Shown one piece after another: positions 1 through 8,745 of a stretch of 64,000 bases of DNA (position 1 is its first letter; each line of letters starts with the position of its first letter). A program made the position numbers and the translations under genes. This DNA is from Psychrobacter okhotskensis (GTDB taxonomy: Bacteria > Pseudomonadota > Gammaproteobacteria > Pseudomonadales > Moraxellaceae): the NCBI RefSeq assembly GCF_013248965.1, contig NZ_JABRVQ010000014.1, forward strand, positions 19,914 through 83,913, read 5' to 3'. The notes beneath the pieces are model-generated. The model was given only the letters and a program-made list of their open reading frames with translations. It was not told the DNA's origin and made no database searches.

Positions 1-880
1 CTACTAAGAATTTACGGATTGCACCTGTTGATGCCAAACGTAAATCGGTATCGATATTGACTTTACGGACACCATGCTTAATCGCTTCAACGATTTGCTC
101 AACCGGTACACCATAAGTCTCACCAATATCACCGCCATTTTCATTGATGACTTTAAGCCACTCTTGCGGCACTGACGACGAACCATGCATGACCAAATGG
201 GTGTTAGGGATACGGGCATGAATCTCTTTTACGCGCTCAATGGATAAGATATCGCCCGTCGGTGGACGCGTGAATTTATACGCACCGTGACTGGTACCAA
301 TGGCAATGGCTAGCGCATCAACGTTGGTGTCTTTAACGAACTGCTCAGCTTCATCAGCACTGGTCAATAGCTGCTCGTGATCTAATATACCTTCTGCTCC
401 AGAGCCGTCTTCTTCGCCTGCCATACCGGTCTCAAGGCTACCTAAGCAACCAATTTCGCCTTCTACCGACACGCCACATGCGTGTGCCATCTTGACGACT
501 TCGCGAGTCACGCTGGCATTATAATCATAGTCCATTGGCGTTTTGCCATCTTCACCGAGCGAGCCGTCCATCATCACTGATGAGAAGCCAAGCTGAATTG
601 AGCGCTGGCAAATAGCAGGTGACATACCATGATCCTGATGCATCACTACTGGGATATGTGGCCACTCTTCGATAGCTGCGATAATCAAATGACGTAAAAA
701 CGCCGACCCTGCATAACTACGTGCTCCAGCACTGGCTTGGACGATGACAGGTGAGTCACAGGCGTCGGCCGCCATCATAATTGCACGCATCTGCTCTAAG
801 TTGTTGACGTTAAAAGCAGGAACACCATAGCTATGCTCAGCAGCATGATCCAAAAGTTGACGTAAAGATATTAAGGACAT
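1..880 (-). CDS. fba: Class II fructose-bisphosphate aldolase, 3' end outside window
   Basis: Glycolytic/gluconeogenic enzyme that reversibly cleaves fructose 1,6-bisphosphate to dihydroxyacetone phosphate and glyceraldehyde 3-phosphate in the cytosol. The reading frame opens at the ATG at 880-878 with [19 protein letters not shown] and [12 protein letters not shown], the usual N-terminus of the class II type found in pseudomonads. The zinc-site segment VVMHQDHGM and the later [13 protein letters not shown] are both present. About 293 codons are visible of an expected 345-360, so the C-terminus lies left of the window. It reads in the same direction as pgk, with one small lipoprotein gene between them, so two glycolytic steps sit close together. 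Family assignment is firm; the end is not seen. Confidence 0.95.
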   Translation of the reverse strand, partial: MSLISLRQLLDHAAEHSYGVPAFNVNNLEQMRAIMMAADACDSPVIVQASAGARSYAGSAFLRHLIIAAIEEWPHIPVVMHQDHGMSPAICQRSIQLGFSSVMMDGSLGEDGKTPMDYDYNASVTREVVKMAHACGVSVEGEIGCLGSLETGMAGEEDGSGAEGILDHEQLLTSADEAEQFVKDTNVDALAIAIGTSHGAYKFTRPPTGDILSIERVKEIHARIPNTHLVMHGSSSVPQEWLKVINENGGDIGETYGVPVEQIVEAIKHGVRKVNIDTDLRLASTGAIRKFLV

Positions 881-1250
881 AAAACGCTCTCTGATTAGAT
901 TTTAAAATAAATACTTGTAACTATGTGGTGATTACAAGTGTTCTATCCTCGCTGCAAGGTCGTTAAATCGACAAGCAGCACTATAGAACGGGTGGGAAAA
1001 AATGCAGGATTTTGATTAGCAATTAGCACGCGCCGATTATAGCAAATTTTGATCGTGCTTCGTAGCGGTTGCACGACTATTTATTGAGATGACAGGTTTG
1101 GGTTCACGAATTATTCACGGTATTGGATGTTTAAATTTATTAATCGATACAACGCAAAAAGCCTTGGCGATTACCAAAGCTTTCTAAATATTTTGAGGGC
1201 TTATATAGCAACTGGTATTTATAACCGATGCTTAAAATCAAAACTACTAA
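881..1250. other. Intergenic stretch
   Basis: No coding frame with gene-like content. It holds the leader of the aldolase gene and the rho-independent terminator of the upstream lipoprotein gene (listed separately). I see no other structured element. Confidence 0.6.
1155..1183 (-). terminator. Rho-independent terminator of the Ala-rich lipoprotein gene
   Basis: Arms 1174-1183 and 1158-1167 pair with one mismatch around a 6-base loop. Read on the minus strand, the stem runs into a T tract. Confidence 0.7.
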
Positions 1251-1637
1251 TTAGTACTGTTGTTCTGCTTCTACGGCATTTTCACTAGCTTTATCTTCAA
1301 CAGCAGCTGCACCATCAGCAACCGCGCCAGCAGTAGCAGATACGGCTTCATTTGCGCCTACCACAACCGCTTCACCAGTATTTGCTAGTGCATCAGTAGC
1401 AGCGGCACCAGCATTATCAGCGCCTTCGGCGACTTCAGCACCAGCATTTTGTGCAGCAGCTTCAGCTTCAGCAGCAGCGGCTTCTGTTTCAGCAGCGGCA
1501 GCGTCAGTGTTAGCAGCAGCGTCATCACCCGCTGACTCAGCAGCAGCTTCAGTTTTCTCTTGCGTTTCTTGGCTACATGCAGTGATTGCAAAAGTACCAG
1601 CAAGTACGCTAGCAAGTAATAAATGGCGTTTTAACAT
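1251..1637 (-). CDS. Small Ala-rich lipoprotein of unknown function
   Basis: A 128-residue protein. The start is placed at the ATG at 1637 because GAGAGG lies at good spacing ahead of it and the lipoprotein signal peptide begins there; a longer frame to 1673 adds twelve unlikely residues. The signal peptide MLKRHLLLASVLAGTFAITA ends in a lipobox with Cys21. The rest is low complexity, about half alanine with many glutamates and few other residues, suggesting an extended or helical acidic tail on the envelope. No enzymatic motif is seen. Located between pgk and fba on the same strand, with its own terminator. Function not recognised; an entericidin-like or envelope spacer role is only a guess. 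Confidence 0.75.
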   Translation of the reverse strand: MLKRHLLLASVLAGTFAITACSQETQEKTEAAAESAGDDAAANTDAAAAETEAAAAEAEAAAQNAGAEVAEGADNAGAAATDALANTGEAVVVGANEAVSATAGAVADGAAAVEDKASENAVEAEQQY

Positions 1638-1930
1638 AATAAACCTCTCGTAAATAAAGCATGTCAAATACATGATTTGCGCTATTTTATAGAGTGCAAA
1701 TTAGACATGCAATAATAATTTTCAGTATAGAAACAAATAATTACTACTTAATAATAATCCGTGCCTGTTCGTACTTAGTGCTTTCATACTAGCAAGTTAA
1801 ACAAGAATGATAAGACAAATACCACAGTCACCCTATTATTTTTATAGCCTAACTTTTTATAGAGTAACTTAGATGCTCATCATAGGTTGTACATCTAATG
1901 TTACTCAATTGCTGAAGTATCGTTAAGCAG

Positions 1931-3133
1931 TTATGCTCTAATTTGTAATGCAGCAACGGCAGGTAATACCTTGCCTTCTACGAACTCTAAGAAGGCACCA
2001 CCACCCGTTGACATATAGCTCACGCCATCGGCTACTTGATATTTATCGATAGCAGCTAAAGTATCACCGCCGCCAGCGATTGAAAAACCTTGACTATTTT
2101 TGACTGCATCTGCCACTATTTGCGTCCCATGACCGAAAGCATCCACCTCAAAAACCCCCACTGGACCATTCCACAAAATGGTCTTTGCATTAGTAATAGC
2201 CTCAGCCAATTGCTTGGCGCTTTCTGGAGCGATATCTAATATCATATCATTGTCGCCAATCGCATCAACTGACTTGATGGTAGCAGTGGCTTGTTGTAAT
2301 GAGCCAGTAAAGTCAGCAAAATCGATCTCATTTTTATCAGCGACAACAACATACTCAGGCAATAAAATCTCAGTTTTAGTCATAATGTCACGAGCGGTAT
2401 CGAGCAAATCTGCTTCATATAAAGACGCACCAACACTATGACCTTGTGCTGCTAAGAAAGTATTGGCAATACCGCCACCAACGATAATTTGGGCGCACAC
2501 TTCTGCCAAGCTGTGTAGTACTTCTAGCTTGGTAGATACTTTTGAGCCACCAACAATGGCTAGCATCGGTTGCGCTGGCGTTTCAAGCGCTAAGCTCAAG
2601 GCATCAAGCTCAGCGGCCAATAATGGTCCTGCACAGACTGTCTTGTCGGCTTGATGCATCGCTTGGGTCACACCCTCCGTTGACGCTTGTGCACGGTGAG
2701 CAGTACCAAAAGCATCCATCACAAACACATCGCACAAATCTGCATAAGTGTGCGCCAAATCGGCATCGTTTTTCTTCTCGCCTTTATTAAAGCGCACGTT
2801 TTCTAGTAGTACCACTTCACCTGCTTTGATTGAAACACCCTGAGTCAGATAGTCTGTGTTTAAACTAACGGGCGCGGCCAATTTGTCGCTTAAATAGTCA
2901 GCAACAGGTGCTAGAGAGTAGATCGATTCAAAACTTCCTTCGGTTGGCCGACCGAGATGTGAGCAGACAATCACCGCCGCGCCTTTTTCTAACGCCATTT
3001 TAATCGTAGGTAAACTTGCTTGCAAGCGAGCTGCACTCGTAACCTTGCCGTCTTTAATAGGCACATTGAGATCCTCTCGAATCAATACAACCTTCTCTTT
3101 TAAATCAAGCTCACTCATACGCAAAAAATTCAT
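1931..3133 (-). CDS. pgk: Phosphoglycerate kinase
   Basis: Catalyses ATP formation from 1,3-bisphosphoglycerate in glycolysis. The 400-residue length is normal. Near the N-terminus are [13 protein letters not shown] and the substrate loop HLGRPTEG. The middle carries [12 protein letters not shown], and the C-terminal domain has [18 protein letters not shown] and [10 protein letters not shown], which form the nucleotide site. The start ATG at 3133 is preceded by AGGAG at good spacing. It points toward fba with the Ala-rich lipoprotein gene between, so a shared glycolytic transcription unit is possible although a terminator follows the lipoprotein gene. Confidence 0.98.
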   Translation of the reverse strand: MNFLRMSELDLKEKVVLIREDLNVPIKDGKVTSAARLQASLPTIKMALEKGAAVIVCSHLGRPTEGSFESIYSLAPVADYLSDKLAAPVSLNTDYLTQGVSIKAGEVVLLENVRFNKGEKKNDADLAHTYADLCDVFVMDAFGTAHRAQASTEGVTQAMHQADKTVCAGPLLAAELDALSLALETPAQPMLAIVGGSKVSTKLEVLHSLAEVCAQIIVGGGIANTFLAAQGHSVGASLYEADLLDTARDIMTKTEILLPEYVVVADKNEIDFADFTGSLQQATATIKSVDAIGDNDMILDIAPESAKQLAEAITNAKTILWNGPVGVFEVDAFGHGTQIVADAVKNSQGFSIAGGGDTLAAIDKYQVADGVSYMSTGGGAFLEFVEGKVLPAVAALQIRA

Positions 3134-3624
3134 TACCTGCTCCTATGCATCAGTCTGTCTGTTAATCAATCGTTTTATGGCTTTATTCAATGGTTTTTCA
3201 TTCAATGATTTTTCGAAAAGGGGTATGACCAGCCATTTCTTATAATCGTATCTCTTCTATCGGCTGGCTTTGCTCATGTTAGTTTATAAAATAGGTCTGA
3301 CAATCTTCAAAAGCGGTGTATTCTACCAGTTTTCTAACGATTGCTCACAAGGAACTGCTATAAATTTTGGCGACTGTAGCGACATAAAAACTGTGACGAC
3401 ATCAAGATTGGGATAGTGCTTACCTTAACGGGGCACTGCGGCAGCCATATCGTGCGCTTGCTACCTGAAGTTCGTTTTAAGTACTTTAAAAGTCAGTAAC
3501 ATTTCGTGGTGGTACTCAATAGTCAGGCTGTTTATGATAGAAAGACGCTTTATAATAAAGTGCCTATTTATAACAATTTTATAATAATTGCGCTCGACAA
3601 TAACAATAACCTCAGGAGAATAAA
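3134..3624. other. Divergent intergenic region pgk / zinc-finger gene
   Basis: About 490 bases with no credible gene. It must hold the two divergent promoters. Two TATAAT-like hexamers lie in the AT-rich run at about 3550-3590 ahead of the plus-strand gene, but I could not pair either with a convincing -35. Confidence 0.5.
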
Positions 3625-3954
3625 ATGACTATTGATGTCAATAATGCCAAGCAAAACTTGTTAAAGCTTAAAAAAGAATATGAAACAAGGATTGATAAAA
3701 TAGAAGATCATATCCAAAACCCACAAGATGACCTTAACGAGCATTGGGAAGATCAAGCCATCTCCTATCGTCAGAACGATATGCGCCAAAGTCTGAGAGA
3801 TGAAGCGCGCCAAAATTTAGTCTATGTCGAAAATGCCTTGAGCCGTATCGAAAATGGCACTTATGGCGAGTGTGAGGTATGCGGCAAGCAAATTGAAGAG
3901 CAACGTTTACAAGCATTACCTTATGCCACCTTATGTATGGATCATGCTAAATAA
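3625..3954 (+). CDS. DksA/TraR-type C4-like zinc-finger protein
   Basis: A 109-residue protein of the DksA/TraR superfamily, whose members bind RNA polymerase through its secondary channel. The N-terminal half (about 5-75) is highly charged and predicted to form a helical coiled coil, with WEDQA at residues 41-45 near the turn, where DksA carries its acidic tip. The zinc finger follows at YGECEVCG: Cys83, Cys86 and Cys104, with His107 in place of the usual fourth Cys, and 17 residues between the two pairs as in the family. RBS CAGGAG precedes the start. It is shorter than true DksA (about 150 residues), so I call a paralogue rather than dksA. Stand-alone gene. Confidence 0.85.
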   Translation: MTIDVNNAKQNLLKLKKEYETRIDKIEDHIQNPQDDLNEHWEDQAISYRQNDMRQSLRDEARQNLVYVENALSRIENGTYGECEVCGKQIEEQRLQALPYATLCMDHAK

Positions 3955-4015
3955 CGTATTTTTTGATAAATCTCGCTAGAGCATCTCATCGTTTATTCGA
4001 GCATTATATCTATTA

Positions 4016-4684
4016 TTAAGCAGGTGTACTCCACTCGTTGAGCGCCTGCTGCCACTGTTGACAACGTTTAGCTATTTTATGTTCTGGCAAATCCATAATA
4101 TCCCCTACTACTGCCACATAAGCAATCGGCAAACCTGCCAGCTCAACGATATTTTCTGCAGTCAAGCCGCCTATGACGCATAGTGCAATACCCTGCTGAC
4201 ATCCATCGACCAGCTGCTGACGCGAAATAACGGCTGCCTTAGGTTTGGTCGTAGAGGCAAATACTGCACCCATTGCAGCATAACTGGCGCCAGCAGCGTG
4301 CGCTCCTTTTACCAGCTCTACATTGCCATGACAGGTGCGACCAATAATTTGATCTGCTAATAGATCTTGCTTGGCATCTTTAATTTCACCATCTTCTTGC
4401 CCTAAGTGAACCCCAACGCCAAGCTTGGCAGCCAGCTTGATATCATCATTGATGACGACTGGCACATTGTATGCTTTAGCCAACTCAGCTATCTGTCTAG
4501 CCTCTTCGTATAAATGTGCGTCACCATCAGGCAATGACAGGACTTGCTTACGACGAATTTGTAACAGCCCGATAAACCCTGTCGCTAGTGCTGCTTCTAA
4601 CTTGCGATACAGCAGCGCAAACTCATCATCATTGGTCAATAAGTATAGCTTTGGTGCTGGTGTGATAATCGATGCTTGAGTCAT
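4016..4684 (-). CDS. thiE: Thiamine phosphate synthase
   Basis: Joins hydroxymethylpyrimidine diphosphate and thiazole phosphate to make thiamine phosphate. The 222-residue TIM-barrel protein shows the family blocks LLQIRRK, VVINDDIKLA, GVHLGQEDG, IIGRTCHG, YAAMGAVFASTTKP and CVIGGLTAEN. In many homologues the second of these is followed by a threonine or serine-rich diphosphate loop, matched here by FASTTK. RBS AGGA lies seven bases before the ATG at 4684. No other thiamine gene is adjacent and no TPP riboswitch is visible upstream. A TenI-like paralogue is the alternative, but the catalytic blocks favour ThiE. Confidence 0.88.
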   Translation of the reverse strand: MTQASIITPAPKLYLLTNDDEFALLYRKLEAALATGFIGLLQIRRKQVLSLPDGDAHLYEEARQIAELAKAYNVPVVINDDIKLAAKLGVGVHLGQEDGEIKDAKQDLLADQIIGRTCHGNVELVKGAHAAGASYAAMGAVFASTTKPKAAVISRQQLVDGCQQGIALCVIGGLTAENIVELAGLPIAYVAVVGDIMDLPEHKIAKRCQQWQQALNEWSTPA

Positions 4685-4694
4685 ATAATTTTCC

Positions 4695-4708
4695 TAGGAC
4701 ACGTCCTA
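4695..4708. promoter_or_regulatory. Palindrome in the thiE leader
   Basis: TAGGAC-AC-GTCCTA, a perfect 6-base inverted repeat with a 2-base centre, directly upstream of and abutting the thiE ribosome binding site. It could be an operator or an RBS-occluding hairpin; no regulator can be named. Confidence 0.35.
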
Positions 4709-4721
4709 AATTTAACACAAT

Positions 4722-4749
4722 AAAAAGGCCGTTACATTACATAACAGCC
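4722..4749 (-). terminator. Rho-independent terminator of pbpG
   Basis: GGCTGTTA and TAACGGCC arms (one wobble pair), followed on the minus strand by TTTTTA. It separates pbpG from thiE. Confidence 0.75.
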
Positions 4750-4775
4750 TCTTTATACCCACTAAACCAATCCGC

Positions 4776-5870
4776 TTACACTGTACGGCGAGTCACCAAA
4801 CTGTTTAGGATATTTTTGGCATCACCCCAACGCGTCGCTGAGCTGTTTGCGCCCAAAATGACAATAATAGCAGGACGGTTATTCACACGGGTTTCCATTA
4901 CCACACAACGACCTGCCTCATTAATAAAGCCGGTTTTTGAGATACCAATTGGATAATCGCCTGAACGGACTAGAGAGCTGGTATTGTTGGCTTTATAAGT
5001 ACGGTTACCATTTGAGTAATTGGCCACGTAAAAGTCATAACTCTTAGTCGTAGAGAAGCGACGGATTACATCATAGTTACCAGCAGCACGTACCATTTTT
5101 ACCAAGTCATTTGACGAAGCCACATTACGTTTATCGAGACCCGTTGGATCACCAAAATAAGCCGTCGTCATGCCAAGCTCTTGCGCTTTACGGTTCATCG
5201 CTCGTATAAAGGCATCATAGCCGCCTGGATAGTTACGCGAGAGACTTTTGGCAGCAGGGTTTTCTGATTTCATCAATGCCATTAATAGCATTTCAGCACG
5301 ATTCAAACGATCGCCAGATTTAAGGTTTGAGCTGGCGCGTTTTGGACCGACGAAATCTTCAGGATCTAGGGTAATCTCTTCACGCATATCAAGACCAGCA
5401 TCTAACACCACCATCGCCGTCATTAGCTTGGTGATACTCGCCATAGGGCGGGCGACGTCGGCATTTTTTTCGTAAATAGATTCACCAGTTTCGGCATCGA
5501 TCACCGCCACACTGCGCGAGTCAGTGCTAATCGGAATCATACTGCTGCTGCCAAAGCTACCGCGATAAGTGGTGTTATAGCTATTGGCGTTATTATAGCT
5601 GTTGTTGCTGCTACCGAAACTACTGGTCTTACTGTTCGTAATATTGGTCGTGCCATAGCCATTATCGACTTTTTTAATGGTCGAATCATTAGACTTATAC
5701 ATGATATTACGTGCTTCAGACAAGCTATCAGCACCGCCCCAACTCATACGAGCACTAGAGCCAGTATCAGCGCTACCATTAATCGTAAGTGCAGCTTGCG
5801 CAATACTGCCCAGACTCAATGAAATCATAGCAACAACTAGCTGCTGTTTGGTTAATGGTAAGAGCTTCAT
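4776..5870 (-). CDS. pbpG: D-Ala-D-Ala endopeptidase / PBP7-type serine peptidase (S11)
   Basis: Periplasmic peptidoglycan hydrolase of the low-molecular-weight penicillin-binding protein class. Counting from the chosen start at 5870 (GGGG-rich RBS just upstream; the frame to 5900 is longer), the 364-residue protein has a signal peptide in residues 1-27. A Ser/Asn/Tyr-rich linker follows at about 75-115, then the peptidase domain with S145-I-T-K148 (SxxK), S202-E-N204 (SxN) and K312-T-G314. EKNADVARPMASITKLMTAM is the classic block around the nucleophile. No C-terminal amphipathic anchor of the DacA type is evident, which favours PbpG (endopeptidase) over carboxypeptidase. The low-complexity linker is unusual for the family. 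Confidence 0.85.
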   Translation of the reverse strand: MKLLPLTKQQLVVAMISLSLGSIAQAALTINGSADTGSSARMSWGGADSLSEARNIMYKSNDSTIKKVDNGYGTTNITNSKTSSFGSSNNSYNNANSYNTTYRGSFGSSSMIPISTDSRSVAVIDAETGESIYEKNADVARPMASITKLMTAMVVLDAGLDMREEITLDPEDFVGPKRASSNLKSGDRLNRAEMLLMALMKSENPAAKSLSRNYPGGYDAFIRAMNRKAQELGMTTAYFGDPTGLDKRNVASSNDLVKMVRAAGNYDVIRRFSTTKSYDFYVANYSNGNRTYKANNTSSLVRSGDYPIGISKTGFINEAGRCVVMETRVNNRPAIIVILGANSSATRWGDAKNILNSLVTRRTV

Positions 5871-6270
5871 TCTTCCCCCTGCTGTCGCGCTGCTATTCAA
5901 TAGATAGTCAGTTACAGACTAACTAATAGCAACAACGTACGTAGCGTTTGTGGTTATGTTTGTAGGTACTCACATAGAGTTTTTGTATTTTTAGTGTATC
6001 ATGGTTTGCATTTAAGTTTAATCTACTAAATCAATTAGATGAGTATTTTTTAACTTACTTGAAATTTTGCTACATTCAAATTAGATTCTAGCAATATTAA
6101 TTAACACTAGAGCAATATATGATGATAGTAGAGGATAGAAATAATTGCTCTGCCAATCCTATTATAAAATAATAAAAATCTCGATTGTTCTTACAGATAT
6201 ACAGATTGCTTCAGATGGTTTAACGTTCACCATGCAACCTTCATTTTGATAGACAGCAAAGAGTACAACT
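5871..6270. other. Divergent intergenic region pbpG / gacA
   Basis: About 400 AT-rich bases without a credible gene. It holds the leaders of both flanking genes. No palindromes or promoter pairs stood out. Confidence 0.5.
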
Positions 6271-6906
6271 ATGATACGAGTATTAGTAGTAGATGATCAT
6301 GATTTAGTGCGGATGGGTATTAGCCGTATGCTAGCAGACAGTGCTGATATCGAGGTCGTTGGTGAAGCTGACAGCGGTGATATGGCGATTAAACTGGCCA
6401 AACAGCTGCACCCCGATGTAATTTTGCTCGACGTTAATATGCCCAATATCGGCGGGCTTGAAGCAACTAAGCGCTTAATTCAGCTGGATTTGGGCATCAA
6501 GATTTTGGCCGTTAGTAGTATGTCGGCGCAACCATATCCATCTATGTTGATTAAAGCGGGCGTCAATGGTTACATCACTAAAGGCACACCGCTTGATGAG
6601 ATGATACGCGCGGTCAAAAAAATATATCAAGGCGGGCGTTATTTTAGCCAAGATGTCGCCGAACAGTTGGCTGACGTTCTATTATCAGATAATGCCAACT
6701 CACCTTTTGACTTGTTGAGTGACCGCGAAAAACAAGTGGCGATGATGGTGGTTAATTGCCAAAGTCCTCAGCAAATTGCCGACCAGTTGTTTGTGAGTGT
6801 CAAAACCATCAATACCTATCGCTATCGCATTTATGAAAAAGTCGGCGTTGATAGTGATGTGAAGTTGACCCATCTCGCTATTCGTCATGGTCTCATTCAA
6901 CCGTAG
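6271..6906 (+). CDS. gacA: GacA/UvrY-type response regulator (NarL/LuxR family)
   Basis: DNA-binding response regulator of the GacS-GacA system, which typically activates small RNAs that titrate CsrA/RsmA. The 211-residue protein has an N-terminal receiver domain with acidic pocket VVDDHD, phosphoacceptor Asp54 in ILLDVNMP, and a conserved GYITKG lysine. The C-terminal LuxR helix-turn-helix starts with [13 protein letters not shown] and contains [23 protein letters not shown]. The match along the whole length, including the C-terminal [10 protein letters not shown], is typical of GacA/UvrY. The cognate kinase is not in the window. It lies 33 bases upstream of pilS and could be cotranscribed, though it is normally independent. 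Confidence 0.9.
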   Translation: MIRVLVVDDHDLVRMGISRMLADSADIEVVGEADSGDMAIKLAKQLHPDVILLDVNMPNIGGLEATKRLIQLDLGIKILAVSSMSAQPYPSMLIKAGVNGYITKGTPLDEMIRAVKKIYQGGRYFSQDVAEQLADVLLSDNANSPFDLLSDREKQVAMMVVNCQSPQQIADQLFVSVKTINTYRYRIYEKVGVDSDVKLTHLAIRHGLIQP

Positions 6907-6939
6907 ACCCCTTAATACTCTTTTTATTACGGCCAATTT

Positions 6940-8742
6940 ATGAAATTTGCGCTCAGAGCCGTTTCTGTCATTACCCATTATCTTCAGCAAGATGAAACGC
7001 TGCCACTGCCGCAGTTACGTCGATTGGGACTGATCTATAGCAGTTATCGATTTATCGTTAGCCTGTTTTTTATGCTGATGGTGTATGTGACGGTCAAAGC
7101 TGATAATGGCTTATTACTGCCAAGTCTATTGCAGCAAACGGCGCTGAGTTTTTATGTCATTATTAGTCTGATTTTGCTTGGCTTATTTTATGTAGTCACC
7201 AAGCATTTACGGCGTCAGCTGGGTTTTGGACTGGTATTAGACGTCATTATTTTGAGCCTTTTGCTGTATACCAATGGCGCTCCTGATTTACAGCTCACCA
7301 TGCTTTATATGGTCGTTGTTGCCGCCAGCTTCATGCTACTGCATGGCTCGCAAGCGCTCATCATTACCTTACTCGCCATTATTTTTGTTATTTACCAGCA
7401 GTTTTTTTATGCCATTGCCAATAGCATGAGCTTGGAAAATTTGGGCGATGCCTTGCTGATGTCAGCAAGCTTTTTGGCAGTAGGAATTTTGAGCTGGTCT
7501 ATTTCCCAGCGCTTGGTACAAGTCGAACAAGTCGCCGCGCATCATGCCAAAGAGGTCGAACGACTGAATGTAATCAATCAAGAAGTCATCACCCAAATGG
7601 TCAATGGGGTCATAGTGATTGATAGACAGCAGATTGTATTGGCAAACCTAGCCGCCCATCAGCTACTCAGTATCCCCAATCCTCCGCTGGCGTCTCTGAT
7701 TGATACGCCCAGTCATTTAAGTTATGAGCAAAACAACCTCGAAGCCGCCCTTCTTGCTGACTTTCAGCAGCAGCTCAGAGAACAGCATCTGCAACTTCTT
7801 GATGCTTGTTTATCGGTAGCTGAAGGGCAATCACGTAGCTTTGTTTATGAATTGCCTGCTGTCGCAAATGCCTCCGTCGTCGGTAAGCTGCGCGTACAGA
7901 TTATCCCGCTAAAAGATAACAGCAAGCTTATCCTGCTAGAAGACTTGCGCCGTGAGCAAGCCAGCGCTCAACAGTTAAAGCTTGCCTCGCTTGGGCAACT
8001 GACTGCCAGTATCGCCCATGAAATCAGAAACCCGCTCGCCGCTATTTCACAGGCCAGTCAGCTACTGATGGAAGATGTCGAAGAAGGTGAGAAGAAGGCC
8101 GCCGATCATAATAACAATACTATCAGCTCTACTCTTGAGCCCTCAGTAGCGCCGACAGCTGCTACCGACAGCGATATGACAGGCAATCACGAGCTTTATA
8201 AAATGATCTTTGCGCAAACCAAACGCGTCAACCGTATTATTGAAGACATCTTAAAACTGTCGCGCCAACAGACCGCTAATCAGCAATCGATTATACTGGC
8301 TGAGTGGTTGCCGGTGTTTTTGGACAATTATTTTCGAGATCATGACGTGTTTTTGCGTGTCCATAGTCAACCCACTATCTCATTCGATACGCACCAGTTA
8401 GAACAAGTATTAATCAATTTAATCAACAACGGTCTACGTCACAGTAGCTACGCTCACCCTCATGCTTTTGTGGAAATCGAAATTTATTGTGCCGATAACG
8501 ATGTTATAATCGATATTTTAGATGGTGGTATGGGCGTTAATGCCAGTGATTTACAGCATTTATTCAATCCGTTTTTCACTACTGACAAAGCCGGAACAGG
8601 TTTGGGATTGTATTTATCGCAGGCGTTCTGTGAAGCCAATCAGGCTCGTTTACTCTATATTCCTGAACTCCAAAAAACCTGCTTTCGCTTGATTGCCCCT
8701 GCTATCGATGTCGATAATGATGCCGATAATAAAATGAGATGA
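6940..8742 (+). CDS. pilS: PilS-type sensor histidine kinase
   Basis: Membrane kinase that senses pilin and phosphorylates PilR to control type IV pilin transcription. The 600-residue protein has about six membrane segments in residues 30-190, beginning with the SSYRFIVSLFF block typical of PilS. A PAS-like domain follows at about 205-330, then the HisKA domain with His360 in SIAHEIRNPLAAIS, and a HATPase domain with LINLINNGLRHSS, DGGMG and GTGLGLYLS. Between the two HisKA helices, residues about 382-415 form a Ser/Thr/Asn/Asp-rich insertion absent from typical PilS. The next gene, pilR, starts four bases after the stop codon, so the two are an operon. Confidence 0.93.
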   Translation: MKFALRAVSVITHYLQQDETLPLPQLRRLGLIYSSYRFIVSLFFMLMVYVTVKADNGLLLPSLLQQTALSFYVIISLILLGLFYVVTKHLRRQLGFGLVLDVIILSLLLYTNGAPDLQLTMLYMVVVAASFMLLHGSQALIITLLAIIFVIYQQFFYAIANSMSLENLGDALLMSASFLAVGILSWSISQRLVQVEQVAAHHAKEVERLNVINQEVITQMVNGVIVIDRQQIVLANLAAHQLLSIPNPPLASLIDTPSHLSYEQNNLEAALLADFQQQLREQHLQLLDACLSVAEGQSRSFVYELPAVANASVVGKLRVQIIPLKDNSKLILLEDLRREQASAQQLKLASLGQLTASIAHEIRNPLAAISQASQLLMEDVEEGEKKAADHNNNTISSTLEPSVAPTAATDSDMTGNHELYKMIFAQTKRVNRIIEDILKLSRQQTANQQSIILAEWLPVFLDNYFRDHDVFLRVHSQPTISFDTHQLEQVLINLINNGLRHSSYAHPHAFVEIEIYCADNDVIIDILDGGMGVNASDLQHLFNPFFTTDKAGTGLGLYLSQAFCEANQARLLYIPELQKTCFRLIAPAIDVDNDADNKMR

Positions 8743-8745
8743 AGT

